Below, piece by piece: positions 1-10,381 of a DNA stretch of 64,000 bases. Every line of letters begins with the position of its first letter. The first letter of the stretch is position 1. Position numbers and translations under genes: made by a program. The notes beneath the pieces were generated by a model. The model was not told the origin of the DNA and did not search any database. It worked only from the letters and a program-made list of their open reading frames with translations. The stretch is from Capsicum annuum (lineage: Eukaryota; Streptophyta; Magnoliopsida; Solanales; Solanaceae), in NCBI RefSeq assembly GCF_002878395.1, contig NC_061121.1, positions 46,844,649 to 46,908,648 of the forward strand, in the 5' to 3' direction.

Positions 1-791
1 CTTAATCTTGGGCCGAGCCTCCACACTCCTCTTCTTTTTATCCTTATTGATAAGAAAGTTCATCACCAACAACCTATGTTGAGTTGAAAGATTTTCGCTA
101 GGTATTACTTTACAGTTTTTACATAGCGCTCTATCACTCTTCCTACGGAGCAAAAGTCTATCTAAGTCTTGGCCACTAAACTACGAAATTTGATAAGGTG
201 ATCCTGCTTCTTTGGAAAGTTCGAATTCTCTATCCACAACCCAAAAGCCCTAAAAAAATCCAAAAGAAAAGCTCCTCCTTTATTTCTCTCCCCAAAACAG
301 AAACCGCTATGCACATCATCATAACCTCTTGACAAAGACCCAATATGCCCATTGAAATCTCTTCCCCCGAAAAGCTTCTAAGTGCTTGAGAAGTTCTTCA
401 CCACGTCATCCAAAACCTCCCAAAAGCCCTTCTTTTCCACCTCATCCAAACCTACTTGCAGAGCGTAAGCACTAATAACGTTCACTGTACACCCTCTAAT
501 GACCAACTTAATAGATATCAACCTATCACTAACTCTCTTAACCTCTACTACCTGCTCCCTAAATTCTTCATCTACTAAGATACCTACCCTATTTCTATGT
601 CTTACGATACCAGAGTACCACAACTTATATCCATCCATATCCCTCGTCTTAGTGCGTACCCATTTAGTTTCCTGGACACACGCTATACTAACCCTCCTCT
701 TTCTAAGATTTTTCACCAGCTCTATAGACTTACCTTGAAATGACCCTATGTTCCAGGGCCCAACTCTCAACCTAGAAGCACCCTTATTCAA
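1..791 (-). pseudogene. LINE ORF2 endonuclease domain, 5' part, degenerate
   Basis: This is the exonuclease/endonuclease/phosphatase (EEP) domain that nicks target DNA in plant L1-like LINEs, often annotated as craniofacial development protein 2-like. It reads leftward from a Met at 791 and runs off the window at base 1. Visible motifs in order are WNIGS near the start, QETKW, a YALQVG block (family YAPQ), RDFNGHIG where the family has GDFN, and STQHRLLV carrying the late His. The first frame stops after residue 137 near 378. Clear homology then continues with another stop near 186, so it is not functional. RT would lie to the left, outside the window. The family call is from motif recognition. 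Confidence 0.85.
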
Positions 792-1369
792 TCTAGCCCT
801 ATTCCCCCTCGCCTACAACCCCAGACTCAAAACTAAATTCGATCCCAGCCCCAACCCCAACCTATAACATAACCCTAGTCCACCATATATCTCCCCAACC
901 ACCATTCAAATAGATACAATAGAAAAAAATAGAGAAAAACACGACTGGCAAAAGGGTACGACTAAAAACTGCTAAATAGGCAAATAAAACCAGAAGAGAT
1001 GAAAAATATATATATATCAAATGAGATAGGACGTATCCGCCTTCAATAGTCAAGAAATCTAGACCAAATAAACTAGAATAGATAAAACAAGTGCACCTGA
1101 TTTGAAGAGAAGATGAAGTGAAGTAAGTACATGTTCTTGAATCCGTTCGTTGGATTTTGGCAATTTAATGTAGAAATTAGTCGTCGGAATTGCTGTCATT
1201 GCCTTTATCTACTACTGATACCAACCCTTAACTCGATCACTAAAGAATGTATATCATGGTAGATTGATCGGACTTCATGTACCTGCAAGGGGTTATAAAA
1301 TACAAAAAGAGGCCCGAGAGAAGTAGAAAGAGCAAAAATCTGGTCGTCGGAGGACTCTTTATAGAAAAA
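792..1369. other. LINE 5' flank and unassigned sequence
   Basis: Upstream of the LINE Met the minus strand continues as G-rich sequence of the sort found in LINE 5' ends (about 792-870). After that I see no coding similarity or repeat structure I can name. Confidence 0.4.
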
Positions 1370-1500
1370 TCTAATCCGAAGAGATGGTCAGAAATTCTAT
1401 TCTGACGAGATGGTCAAAAATTATATTTCAACAAGGTGATCAAAAATTTCACACCGACGAGATGGTCGGAAATTCTACTCCGATGAGATGGTCAAGAATA
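1370..1500 (+). repeat. 26-bp minisatellite, about 5 copies
   Basis: The core gatggtc recurs at 1383, 1409, about 1434, 1461 and 1487, a period of about 26 bp. Each copy follows the pattern gatggtcagaaattctattc plus a gacga linker, with point differences between copies. It lies just upstream of the outer gypsy 5' LTR remnant and is absent from the 3' LTR, so it is probably not part of that LTR. Confidence 0.8.
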
Positions 1501-1624
1501 GAGTTCTTGAATTGTTGAAGCTTGTTTGGATCTAGTTTTGGGGTCATTTTAAATAGGTTTTACGGTGAGGGATTCCACCACCGGAATAGTAACAGCGGCT
1601 ATGGAAACTTGTGTCTCTTACAGT

Positions 1625-2466
1625 AATAGATTTCTCTTAGAACCTTTACTAGTGGGAAGGTAGAAGTAGCATACTATTATTAATCTCTCTTGAATAGGGA
1701 CCTACTGATAAGATGTTTGACTCCTTTACGAGGTGTCCATTATTATTGGCTATTCTTGAAGTATAATGCCACACTGATTACATAATTCATTCATGGAAAC
1801 CTCCTAAGAGATAAAACTTGATATGATAGTATTTGTTGGCTATTTTCAAATTGTTAAATTGATTTCTTATACAATGGTTACCATTTTCTGGAAGATCATT
1901 ATTTCATGACTCTTTATGATTATCATGCTAGGCTGATTATGACTTGTCCCAAAAAATGATTGTGGTTAAGTGTTATTATTCACTGAGCTAGCGTCTTACT
2001 CTATGTTATTATTTTTATAGAGAATGCATATGACATTAGTGAGGATTTTGTTAGCTAGAGAATTCGAGTTGGTATATTACTGGTGAGCCTTGCACTTGCT
2101 CGTGTGGGTAATAGTTTATTTATTTATTATGTTCTTTTTTCTTTAAAACTCTTAGAGTCCCTCCACAACCATGTCTTTAGAGTTTGAGTATTTTTTCGTT
2201 AGTGTGGACTTGTGAAGTTATTGACTTCTTCTCATGTTTTCGAGATGGATTTCATATTGTTATTAGTGGTATTAGTGCATTATTGATGGTATTAGTGCAT
2301 TATTGGTGGTATTGGTATGTTGTGTTGTTGAACTGAGACAAGAAAATTTTTTGATAGGCCAAAAAATAGGGAAAACACTGATCGATTTTCTATAGAATAA
2401 TAATGAGCTTTCTTTGGAGCTCAAACCTTCTTAGCATGGGTCATGATCCTATTTTTGGGTTGTGAT
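1625..2466 (+). repeat. 5' LTR remnant of outer gypsy element E1
   Basis: Bases about 1625-2230 match about 19865-20472 in direct orientation; shared blocks include gggacctactgataagat and gtgtggacttgtgaagtta. The sequence then runs to ttgtgata at 2466, followed four bases later by a degenerate primer-binding site. No LTR start like that of the 3' copy (tgtaatatcc at 16251) is found upstream, so the left part is missing or replaced. The 3' copy lacks the segment corresponding to 2231-2466. Confidence 0.65.
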
Positions 2467-2470
2467 AATG

Positions 2471-2483
2471 TTTGTATCAGAGA
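2471..2483 (+). promoter_or_regulatory. Degenerate tRNA-Met primer-binding site of E1
   Basis: The sequence tttgtatcagaga resembles the plant retrotransposon PBS TGGTATCAGAGC (initiator tRNA-Met complement) and sits just 3' of the LTR end, as expected for minus-strand priming. It is mutated at three or so positions. Confidence 0.5.
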
Positions 2484-2684
2484 CTAGATTATTTCTGTGA
2501 CTATTGGAGCACATGGTAGTAGTATAATCTCAATTATGGTTATGTTACAGGTCATTTCTATAATCATGATTCTGCGAGAGCGTGATAGGATGTGTCTATA
2601 TTTTGTTTTCCATTCTTACTTGCGTGTGTGACATCTAGGACTAATTAGATAAATCTAACCATATTTGTTTATTAATTAGATTAT

Positions 2685-3514
2685 TTGCACTCGAGCAACT
2701 AATAATAGGGGAAGAGGTAGAGCTCACAGAAAGGGCCAAAGTAGGGGTCGTGGTTATACCATAGGGAATCACATTACCACTCTGAGAATTTAAAAAAAGC
2801 TCAGTCTTGAAATAAATATTAGTCCACCTCCACCATCACATGAGGGTAGTACTGCTGAGGCACTTGCTTTCATACAAAAAGTCATTGAGGGTTTAACTGA
2901 CTGACTAGATAGATAGGAGAGGGTTGGTTAGCCTAATTTCACATAGCCACTGCCATAGTTACAGGCACCTGTACAAACTTAGAAGTTTGGAAACAAAGAG
3001 GTATCTTTGTAGGAGTTGTTGAAGTTGAAATCACCAAAATTTAAAGGTTTTGATTGTTCAACTGATCCTCAAAGTATTTAGATGGTACATTCAACGCAAT
3101 GTGTGCGTTAGGATATTCTAATGGGAGATTTGTGGAGCTTGCATCTTACAAATTATAGGACTCAACTAATACTTGGTATGATACATCATTACTAGAAAGG
3201 CCTGCTGGAGCAGCACCACTGATGTGGAATGAGTTCACTAAGTTCTTTATGGATAACTTTCTTCTTAAAAGTCAGAAGATGAAATATGCAGATTAGTTTT
3301 GGAAATTAGTCCAGACTCCAAATATGGACATGCCGACTTATAATACCAAATTCTACAGGTTGTCTAGATATGCTCCGTACTTAGTGTCCACAAAAGCAGT
3401 TCAAGTTCAGAGGTTTTTTTAATGGGCTGGTTGCTCATCTCTATAATGTCGTATTCCCACAGCTGAAAGTATTGACCTATTATGAGATAATGAATCTTGC
3501 TAGAAAAAATAAGG
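2685..3514 (+). pseudogene. Gag of outer gypsy element E1, first part
   Basis: This is the capsid-type Retrotrans_gag region of a Ty3/gypsy element. A conceptual reading contains FKGFDCSTDP, then TWYDTSLLERPAGAAPLMW and EFTKFFMDNF, which is the usual W-x-F-x-F gag core. RLSRYAPYLV and ending residues ARKNK follow at the insertion point of a solo LTR. In-frame stops occur, for example near 3080, 3160, 3295 and 3420. The reading resumes at 5583 after the solo LTR. The element is dead, and its pro-RT-RH-INT part is missing from the window. Confidence 0.75.
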
Positions 3515-5577
3515 TGTGGCACCCCTAATTTTTGAGCTTTAAACCCTCCAAGACTTGAGTAATTAAATTAGCCAAGTTTCTAGAATAATGTCAAAACTAT
3601 TAGTGACAATGGTCCAGGGCACGAGTTGTGAGGTGACGTAATAATTTATGGGAATGACTCATTACTATGATAATGTGTTTGCCTAGGACTTGGTCCCTTA
3701 ATACCGAGTCCAAAGTATGACTCGTTATGAGATATAACGAGTTATTTGGAGGGACTCGTTGGCTCAATAGTTACCTAGGAATTTAACCTGTGATCACGAG
3801 TTGTCGTGATGACTCATTATGTTAGACAATGAGTCTTTATGTCAGACTCATTATCATAATAGTGAAGGATCAAATTTTTGGTTCTTAGGTAATGACTTCA
3901 GGCCATGACTCATAGTCAGGCCTCACAAGTTGATACCCAGGTCTGATAACTGTACTCAGTATTTTCCCGCACATTTTAATTAAGGTCATTTTGGTATTTT
4001 CTTCCTTTTACACTATTCTCATGAATTAAAAACACTCTAATGAATCATTTAACATTAGTTATCAAAATCAAAACACTATTTCTTCCTTTTCAACTCCCAA
4101 GGCAAGAAACACTAGGGGTTTACAAGAAAATCAACCAGTCAAGCTCCAAACTTTGAATCCCTTTCAATTCTTTGTGTATTTTAGGCGTGTCTCTCATCCC
4201 TAAACTTGTATTTTACATTATGACATAAATTGATTCAACATTCAGGTGATTTAAATGTTGGGTTTGAATTTTGGTTGAGGGCTTTTGATTGGTTTCTTCT
4301 TGAATTATTTCTCCATTATTTAAATATGTTATTCATGATTTATGTAGATTTTTGGGGCTTAATGGGTACATTATTATGGGAATTTGAATGGGGAACATGG
4401 ATTTCCCCAAATAGATGGATTTTTGGTTTGGTAATGGCATTAACCTCTACCCACCTTCATAACTTTGGTTTCAAATTTGGAATTTGCATAACTTAAATTA
4501 CTTTTGGAATCTTACATTGCACTAAAGTATAATGTATAATGAAAATGGTTTGGAATGACCTTGGTGGCAATGGTTTGAATTTTTAATGGAATTTGGGAGC
4601 CTAATGGTTAATTGGATTAGTTTGGAATAATTATATATGCTTGGAAGCATATTGGTATGATGATACTATATTGGTAAATGCCTTAATGAATAACTCTTGG
4701 GTTAATAGTCGGGTTTATGTGTAAACTGCTTTAATTTGGTCTTAAAGAGAATTTTGAAGCTTACTGTGAAGGTGTAGTCTCGAAGGAACCAACACTGGAA
4801 AGCATGTTTGTCGGTGTGGGGGTCTAAATGACCATGTGCTTGGTGCATATATTATATTTTAAAATATCTACCGCTTTGCTATCTTTGGCCTTTTCTTGTT
4901 TTCCTTGTTTCGTGCGGCTAACACACACTAGGACCCTTTTAGTAGGGGAGTTGAACCCATATATCCCATGGGTGCCCTTAAGACAGAGCGAGCTACACAG
5001 TTTAGGTTAATGGTTTAAACTTTTATGTTCATGATCCTTTTTCATGTATATAATTATTGTATATGTGGTTTTGATTGATTTTGGCAATGACATTATTTTA
5101 TCACTTTTCCTAAGTTACATATTAGTACGTACCCCATTGACCGTCCCTGGATGCTACATCATTTCATGATGTAAGGTTTGAGGGTTTTTTTGTTACTCTT
5201 GTGCAATATTAGGTGGTGTAGTTCTTTAGTTGATTTGCTGTGAAGTAGTGATCCTCCATATTTTGGAAAGTCCTGCCATTTTATTAGGTTTCTTTTCAGA
5301 TTTTGGAAATTATGAGTTTTTCTTTGTCATGTTTGAGGGCATGTCCCGACCTAGTTTAGTATTCTGGTTTTAGAGGCTTTTGTGAATAAGTCTGGGATTG
5401 TTGTTTGTTTGATTCTTAGTTCTCATTTGGTTTATCTATTCTTCTTATCATCATATTTGGTTATCTTTCACTGTATTATTTTTTATTGTGTTTTAGACAT
5501 TAGGTGAAAGTGGTGGTCTCTGGATCACGGTAAGCTTGAGATACCCGTCATGACTAGACCTGGTTTGGGTAGTGACA
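3515..5577 (+). mobile_element. Solo LTR A, gypsy, TSD TAAGG
   Basis: It starts TGTGGCACCCC at 3515 and ends GGGTAGTGACA at 5577 (2063 bp). It is bounded by a perfect 5-bp duplication, TAAGG, at 3510-3514 and 5578-5582. The gag reading of E1 is interrupted here and resumes directly after the second TSD copy. No coding region or PBS lies inside, so this is a solo LTR left by LTR-LTR recombination. The short open frames at 4230-4496 and 4828-5010 are non-coding LTR sequence. Confidence 0.85.
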
Positions 5578-5582
5578 TAAGG

Positions 5583-5785
5583 AACAAGGTCATACAGAGT
5601 GGGCAGATTATGATGTTAATAAAAAGGCTAAGATGTGGAGGGGAGGGTCTTTCAGTAGTGTTGTTAGTGCAAATCACAGAGTGGTAAATAAGAGAAAATA
5701 GCAGTGCCATCGACAGGGATAGTTTGAGTCTGAATATTGATGATGATATTGACGACATATATACTCGATTTAAATTTAGAGGATG
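5583..5785 (+). pseudogene. Gag of E1, second part
   Basis: Directly after the solo-LTR TSD the E1 gag continues with a basic, Gly/Ser-rich stretch (KKAKMWRGGSFSS) typical of the region between the gag core and the zinc knuckle. A stop follows shortly after. Homology fades near 5785, and the next recognisable E1 coding sequence is the pol tail at 15928, so most E1 pol was lost. Confidence 0.55.
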
Positions 5786-5882
5786 ATTATATTATTAATT
5801 ACATTCTTACAGGTTCAAGTCTCGGATATTTACTATGATATTTATCATGATATTGATGATATGGCATTGAGGACTTGAGGGG

Positions 5883-6721
5883 TGTAATGATTAAGAATAG
5901 GGATACTAGCTAAGTCTAAAAGTAAGAAAGTGATATAATGAGGCATGGCGTGGATGGATTCTAGTTGTTTCATGGTAATTTGTAGATGATGATGGTTTGG
6001 GTTATGCTTTACTTGACTGTACCCGCCAGGATTATAGGAGCCTGTGTTGGGTTATTTACTTTTCCACACTTATTGGCTTATGTGGGTCAATCTTGTAGTT
6101 ATAACTGCATGTGATTCCTGCTATCATTCTGGTTTATTTTTACCATTTATATATAACGAATGTTGGATATATTTCAGGTTTGATTCTTTACCTTAAGTTA
6201 GTTATGTTATCTTGCATTTTATCGTAACTATATCATAATTTAGCTCAGTTGGCTGATGATGCCTTCTGAGTACCCATGTTTTGGTACTCATACCATACTT
6301 CTATACCTTTTTGGTGCAAATTAGAATACTAGTTGCCACTGGTGATTGGATAATCATGCCATAGTTGATTCCAGAGTTACGGTGAGCTCTTGGAGTCGGA
6401 GTTTTCCCATTTTCTTCTAACTTACTTATGTGTAGTCTCTAGTTTCAATACAGGATTGTACTGACCATTTTAGAACTTGGGTTATATTTATATAGTAGCT
6501 CTATTACTGGTTCTACCAGGTCGTGGGATGGTTTCTATGTTATGACTATCTTTTAGACTATTTTATTGCTTGTTTATATCTATCTTTATTGTCTATTTTA
6601 CCCTCTTTTTGGGGTATTTCCACCTAGTTAGACCATTGCAATTAGCTTTGAACTACGGTTTAGATTACTTAATGGTGGGACTTAGTAGGTGTCATTATGA
6701 CTCATAAATTGGATCATGACT
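5883..6721 (+). repeat. 5' LTR of inner gypsy element E2 (start uncertain)
   Basis: Bases about 6240-6721 match 15450-15927 in direct orientation; shared blocks include ttttggtactcat, tcgtgggatggtttctatg and gtgtcatnatgactcataaat. The end at 6721 is followed by a near-perfect PBS. The left boundary is uncertain. The octamer tgtaatga occurs at 5883 and also opens the 3' LTR at 14629, but the next few hundred bases do not match. Confidence 0.6.
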
Positions 6722-6724
6722 AAT

Positions 6725-6736
6725 TGGTATCAGAGC
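6725..6736 (+). promoter_or_regulatory. tRNA-Met primer-binding site of E2
   Basis: TGGTATCAGAGC is a perfect match to the classic plant initiator-Met PBS, three bases downstream of the 5' LTR end. It fixes the orientation and the 5' LTR/internal boundary of E2. Confidence 0.85.
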
Positions 6737-6929
6737 CTAGGTTTCACCAGTATTGTTGGTACAAGAGCAAGTGTCTAGTAGAGTCCTGCAGATTAGAACG
6801 ATGACATTTATTTCCTATATTTGGGAGGCTATAGGATATTCTTAGGAGTTCTTCACTTTTTAAATCATTTTATGCTAATTATCGGAGTTGGTTTCTAAGA
6901 CACTTCTTTGATTTCACTTTTTCACAAAT

Positions 6930-8230
6930 GATTAGGACACGTGCTACCGCTATGCAAGATAAAGGTCTCGAGATCAAGCCTAGGGATCCTATTATTGTTT
7001 ATGGACACGCTAGAAGTCGTGGATAACCTCGAGATGTGTCCCCAACTAGGGTCTAGTATAGGGGGTCTTCACTAGAACTTATTCCCTTTTTGCATCTAGA
7101 GGTTCTTCTACCCCAGCCAGCGGTGGGGTAGGGACTAGCCTAGGCTTCATCAAGGTTTATTTCTTCTTAAGTACTCAGGGGTGATTTGGTTCAACTTTTC
7201 GATTTGTTGGTGGTGTATAACCTATAGCTGCGGCTTCAGAGTTGAGGTCCCTCCTGCACTAGTAATTGTTCATCCAGTAGTTGCTCAGCCAGTGGTTTCC
7301 CAGCCTTCTATGTCTTATAAGGAGCAGAAGATGTTGGGTAGGTTCTTGATATTGGCTCCACCTAGGTTTCCTGGTGCATCAGGCGATGATACATATAAGT
7401 TTCTAATTGCTTGTGGGGATATGCTTTATAATTTAGATCTAGTTGAGACTCGTGGTGTGGACTATACTAATTTTCAGTTGGACTTGCCAGCTTGACATTA
7501 GTGGAGAGGTCATCTTGATTCCAGCCCAGCGGATCTTCTTTTTTGACATTGGCTTAATTCTCTAAGACCTTCTTAGAAAAGTAATGCCTCGTAGCCTTAG
7601 GGATCATTTGAGGGATCAATTATCAAGATTGAAGTAGGGCTTCATAATGGTTGTGGAGTATGAGGATCATTTTTATGAGTTTTCTAGGCATGCTACTTCT
7701 ATTCTGTCTACTAAGTATAAGAGGGTTCAGTGCTTTGTTCTAGGATTGAGACTTCTCTTTTGCATGTCCACTCAGAGTTTGGTTGCTGCAGGTAGGCATT
7801 TTACTGAGGTTTTTAATCATGATCAAGTGATGGAGGAGATTCATCACAAGGCCCAAGGAGGAAGCAATAAGAGACCTCCGTATTAGTGTAGTTTCAGTGG
7901 GAGTCGTAGTAGCTCCCAGTTCAGCGGCAGTAGTTTTCAAGGTAGGTACCCTCCACATCAACCGTATCTGCCTCAGTGTTAGACTAGTATACTATTTAGG
8001 CAGTCACCCCTGATTCCTGATGGAGGTTAGTCTTATGTTAGTGATCCGCGTAGTCAAGGTAATGACTAGTTTTTGAGGGGTTCGCCTCTTGGTTATTCTA
8101 GTAGTGGTGGTTACTCTGGGTCAATTGAATCATCTGGTTCTTGTTTAGTTCATGGTCTATGTTATAGTTGTGGGGGTCATGGTCATTATTCGTGAGAGTT
8201 CCCTAGTCAAGAGGCAATTATGGTTTCAAC
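6930..8230 (+). pseudogene. Gag of inner gypsy element E2
   Basis: This is a gag polyprotein of the plant chromovirus type (Tekay/Del-like by motif memory). A Met at about 6930 opens MIRTRATAM. The clearest block is 7230-7495, with RFLILAPPRFPGASGDDTYK and LVETRGVDYTNFQLD. It continues out of frame through 7647-7886 (YEDHFYEFSRHAT, ILSTKYKRVQCF), a Gly/Ser/Gln-rich linker, and a CCHC zinc knuckle at about 8156-8205 (CYSCGGHGHYS) whose next residues are a stop and a Phe in place of Arg-Glu-Cys. Several stops and frameshifts make it non-functional. Confidence 0.8.
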
Positions 8231-8399
8231 TTAGAGTGTTCCCCGTATTAGAGCAATCATCCCTCAGCTAGAAGTGGTTCACATGGTTGTAAGGGTGGTC
8301 TCTAGGGTACTCATAAAGGTTCTCAAGCAGGTACGATTGAAGAACTATCAGGAGCCAAGCCAGGTGGCGTGGTCTATTGTATGTAGTACCTACTAGACC

Positions 8400-8900
8400 C
8401 AAGGTTGAGTCTTTAGATACTATTATTATAGGTACGATTTTGGTGTACCATTAGTCGGCCTTTGCTTTATTTAATTTGAGATCCACTTATTCTTATATGC
8501 CTGCTTATTTTTCTCCTAGAACAGACTTATCTTAGGATTTATTATCTATGTCATTACGTGTATCTACCCCCGTGGGTGATTCTTTAGCAGTGGATTGGGT
8601 TTTCAAATCTTTTGTTGTGACTGTTAGATATATTGATACTCATGCTGATCTTATTATGCTAGACATGGTGGATTTTGATGTAATTTTAGGCATGGATTGG
8701 TTATCTTACTATCATGCGGTCATAGATTATTTGCCAAGATCGTTACCTCGATCATGCCTGGAATACCCCCAATCATGTGACAGAGAGCTATTATCCATGA
8801 GCCAACAGGGATTATATCTTTTATGTGTGCTAGGAGACTTATTTCGAGGGGTTGTGGCTCTCATTTCACTTATATTCATGATATTAGAATAGAGAGTCTG
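8400..8900 (+). pseudogene. Aspartic protease region of E2 pol
   Basis: This is a retropepsin-like domain (RVP_2). The tail is well kept: DMVDFDVILGMDWLSYYHA at about 8665-8715 is the usual flap/C-terminal block of gypsy proteases. Upstream, the active-site region reads FNLRSTYSY where the family has FDPGSTYSY, so the catalytic Asp has become Asn and the following Gly is also changed. A stop at about 8533 separates this site from the open frame beginning at 8548. Confidence 0.75.
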
Positions 8901-8919
8901 TCTTTTGACTCTGTTTTGT

Positions 8920-9770
8920 AGTTCATAAGTTTCCTGATGATTTTCCTACTGATTTGCCTGGTATACCTTCTACCCGTGAGATTGACTTTGTTATTGATCT
9001 TGAGCCTGGCACCCAACCTATTTCTATGGCACCTTACTGTATGGCTCCTGTCAAGCTTAAGTAGTTAAATTCTCATCTTCAGGATCTTTTTGGTAAGGGT
9101 TTATTAGACCGAGTGTGTCCCTTTGGGGAGCTCCTGTGTTATTTTGAAGAAAAATAATGGCTCCATGCGTACATGTATTTATTATACGCAGCTTAATAAG
9201 GTGATAGTGAAGAATAGTTCTCCTATGCCCCATATCGATGACTTGTTTGGCCAGCTTTAAGGTACAACGATGTTTTCTAAGATTGATTTGAGGTTTGTTA
9301 ACCATCAGTTGAGGATTCGGGCTGAGGATATCCCGAAGACAGTGCCTTAAGGACCTATTGCCATTATAAGTTCTTGGTGATGTCTTTTGAATTGACTAAT
9401 GGCTCAACCACTTTTATGGATTTTATGATTCAAGTGTTCAGGCGTTATTATGATTCCTTCGTGGTTGTGTTCATCTATGACATCCTTATATATTCGAGGA
9501 GTAGCGAGGAACATATGCAACATTAGAAGATTGTGCTTCAGACTTTAAGAGATCATGTGCTTTTTGGCAAGTTCTCTAAGTACGAGGTTTGGCTTGATTA
9601 GGTGACATTTCTTGGGCATCTGGTGTTTAAGGATTGGATTATGGTAGACCAGGAAAAGATTGAGGCTATTCGTGATTGGGCCATGCCCACATCTTCAACT
9701 GAGGTACTTAACTTCATTGGCTTAGATGGTTATTATAGATGATTCATTGAGGGTTTTTCTATGGTTTCAC
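8920..9770 (+). pseudogene. Reverse transcriptase of E2 pol
   Basis: Gypsy-type RT is spread over three frames. Visible blocks in order are [53 protein letters not shown] (family MSFGLTNAP), the catalytic region [12 protein letters not shown] at about 9465-9500, FLGHLVF and FIGLDGYYR. The YxDD-type motif should read FIDDILIYS. The first Asp of the pair is Tyr here, so polymerase activity would be lost even without the many stops and frameshifts. Confidence 0.85.
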
Positions 9771-9869
9771 CGCCTATGACCAAATTGACTCAAAAGGAGT
9801 TCCTTTTCGATGGTCTGAGAAGTGTGAGTCGAGCTTTGGAAAGCTCAAGGAGTTTCTCACTTCAATGCT

Positions 9870-10381
9870 TATTTTGGCTCTTTCTGTTGAGGGTGTGGGA
9901 TTCACCATGTATTGTGATGCTTCTGGTGTTGGTTTGGGTTGTGTATTGATGTAGCAAGGTCATGTTATCGCTTATGCTTCGAGGTAGCTTAAGGTGCATG
10001 AGCAAGTATCCCACTCATGATTTAGAGTTGGGGGATGTAGTCTTCACGCTTAAGATTTTGAGGTATTTTCTTTATGATATACATTGTGAGATTTTAACTG
10101 ATCATCGCAGTCTTCAGCATCTTATGACCCAGAGAGATCTTAATGCTAGGCAGTGTAGATGGATGGAGTTGCTTAAGGATTATGATATCTCTATTTTGTA
10201 TCATTCGGGCAAGGTGAATGTGGTCCCAAATGCCTTGGGCCAAAAAGAGTGAGTATGGGTAGTTTGGCTTGTATTTTAGTTTCTCAAAGGCCGTTGGCAA
10301 GGGATATTTAGTCCTTAGGCAAATTGATGGTTCACCTTTATATTTCAGTCCCTAGGAGGATTCTTGCCTGTGTTGAGGCTA
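9870..10381 (+). pseudogene. RNase H and linker of E2 pol, 5' of solo LTR B
   Basis: The RNase H-like domain shows YCDASGVGLGCVLM, then YPTHDLELGDVVFTLK, CEILTDHRSLQHLM, QRDLNARQCRWMELLKDYD and YHSGKVNVVPNALG in the 9962-10252 frame. These are standard gypsy RNase H blocks, with ADALSR changed to PNALG. The reading continues through RRILACVEA up to the target duplication of solo LTR B at 10377-10381 and resumes after 13164. Confidence 0.85.

Noticed and set aside
499..738. Plus-strand open frame of 79 codons
   Set aside because: It is the antisense of the LINE endonuclease frame, which has clear family motifs.
4230..5010. Plus-strand open frames inside solo LTR A
   Set aside because: They lie within an LTR with a defined TSD and have no family motifs.
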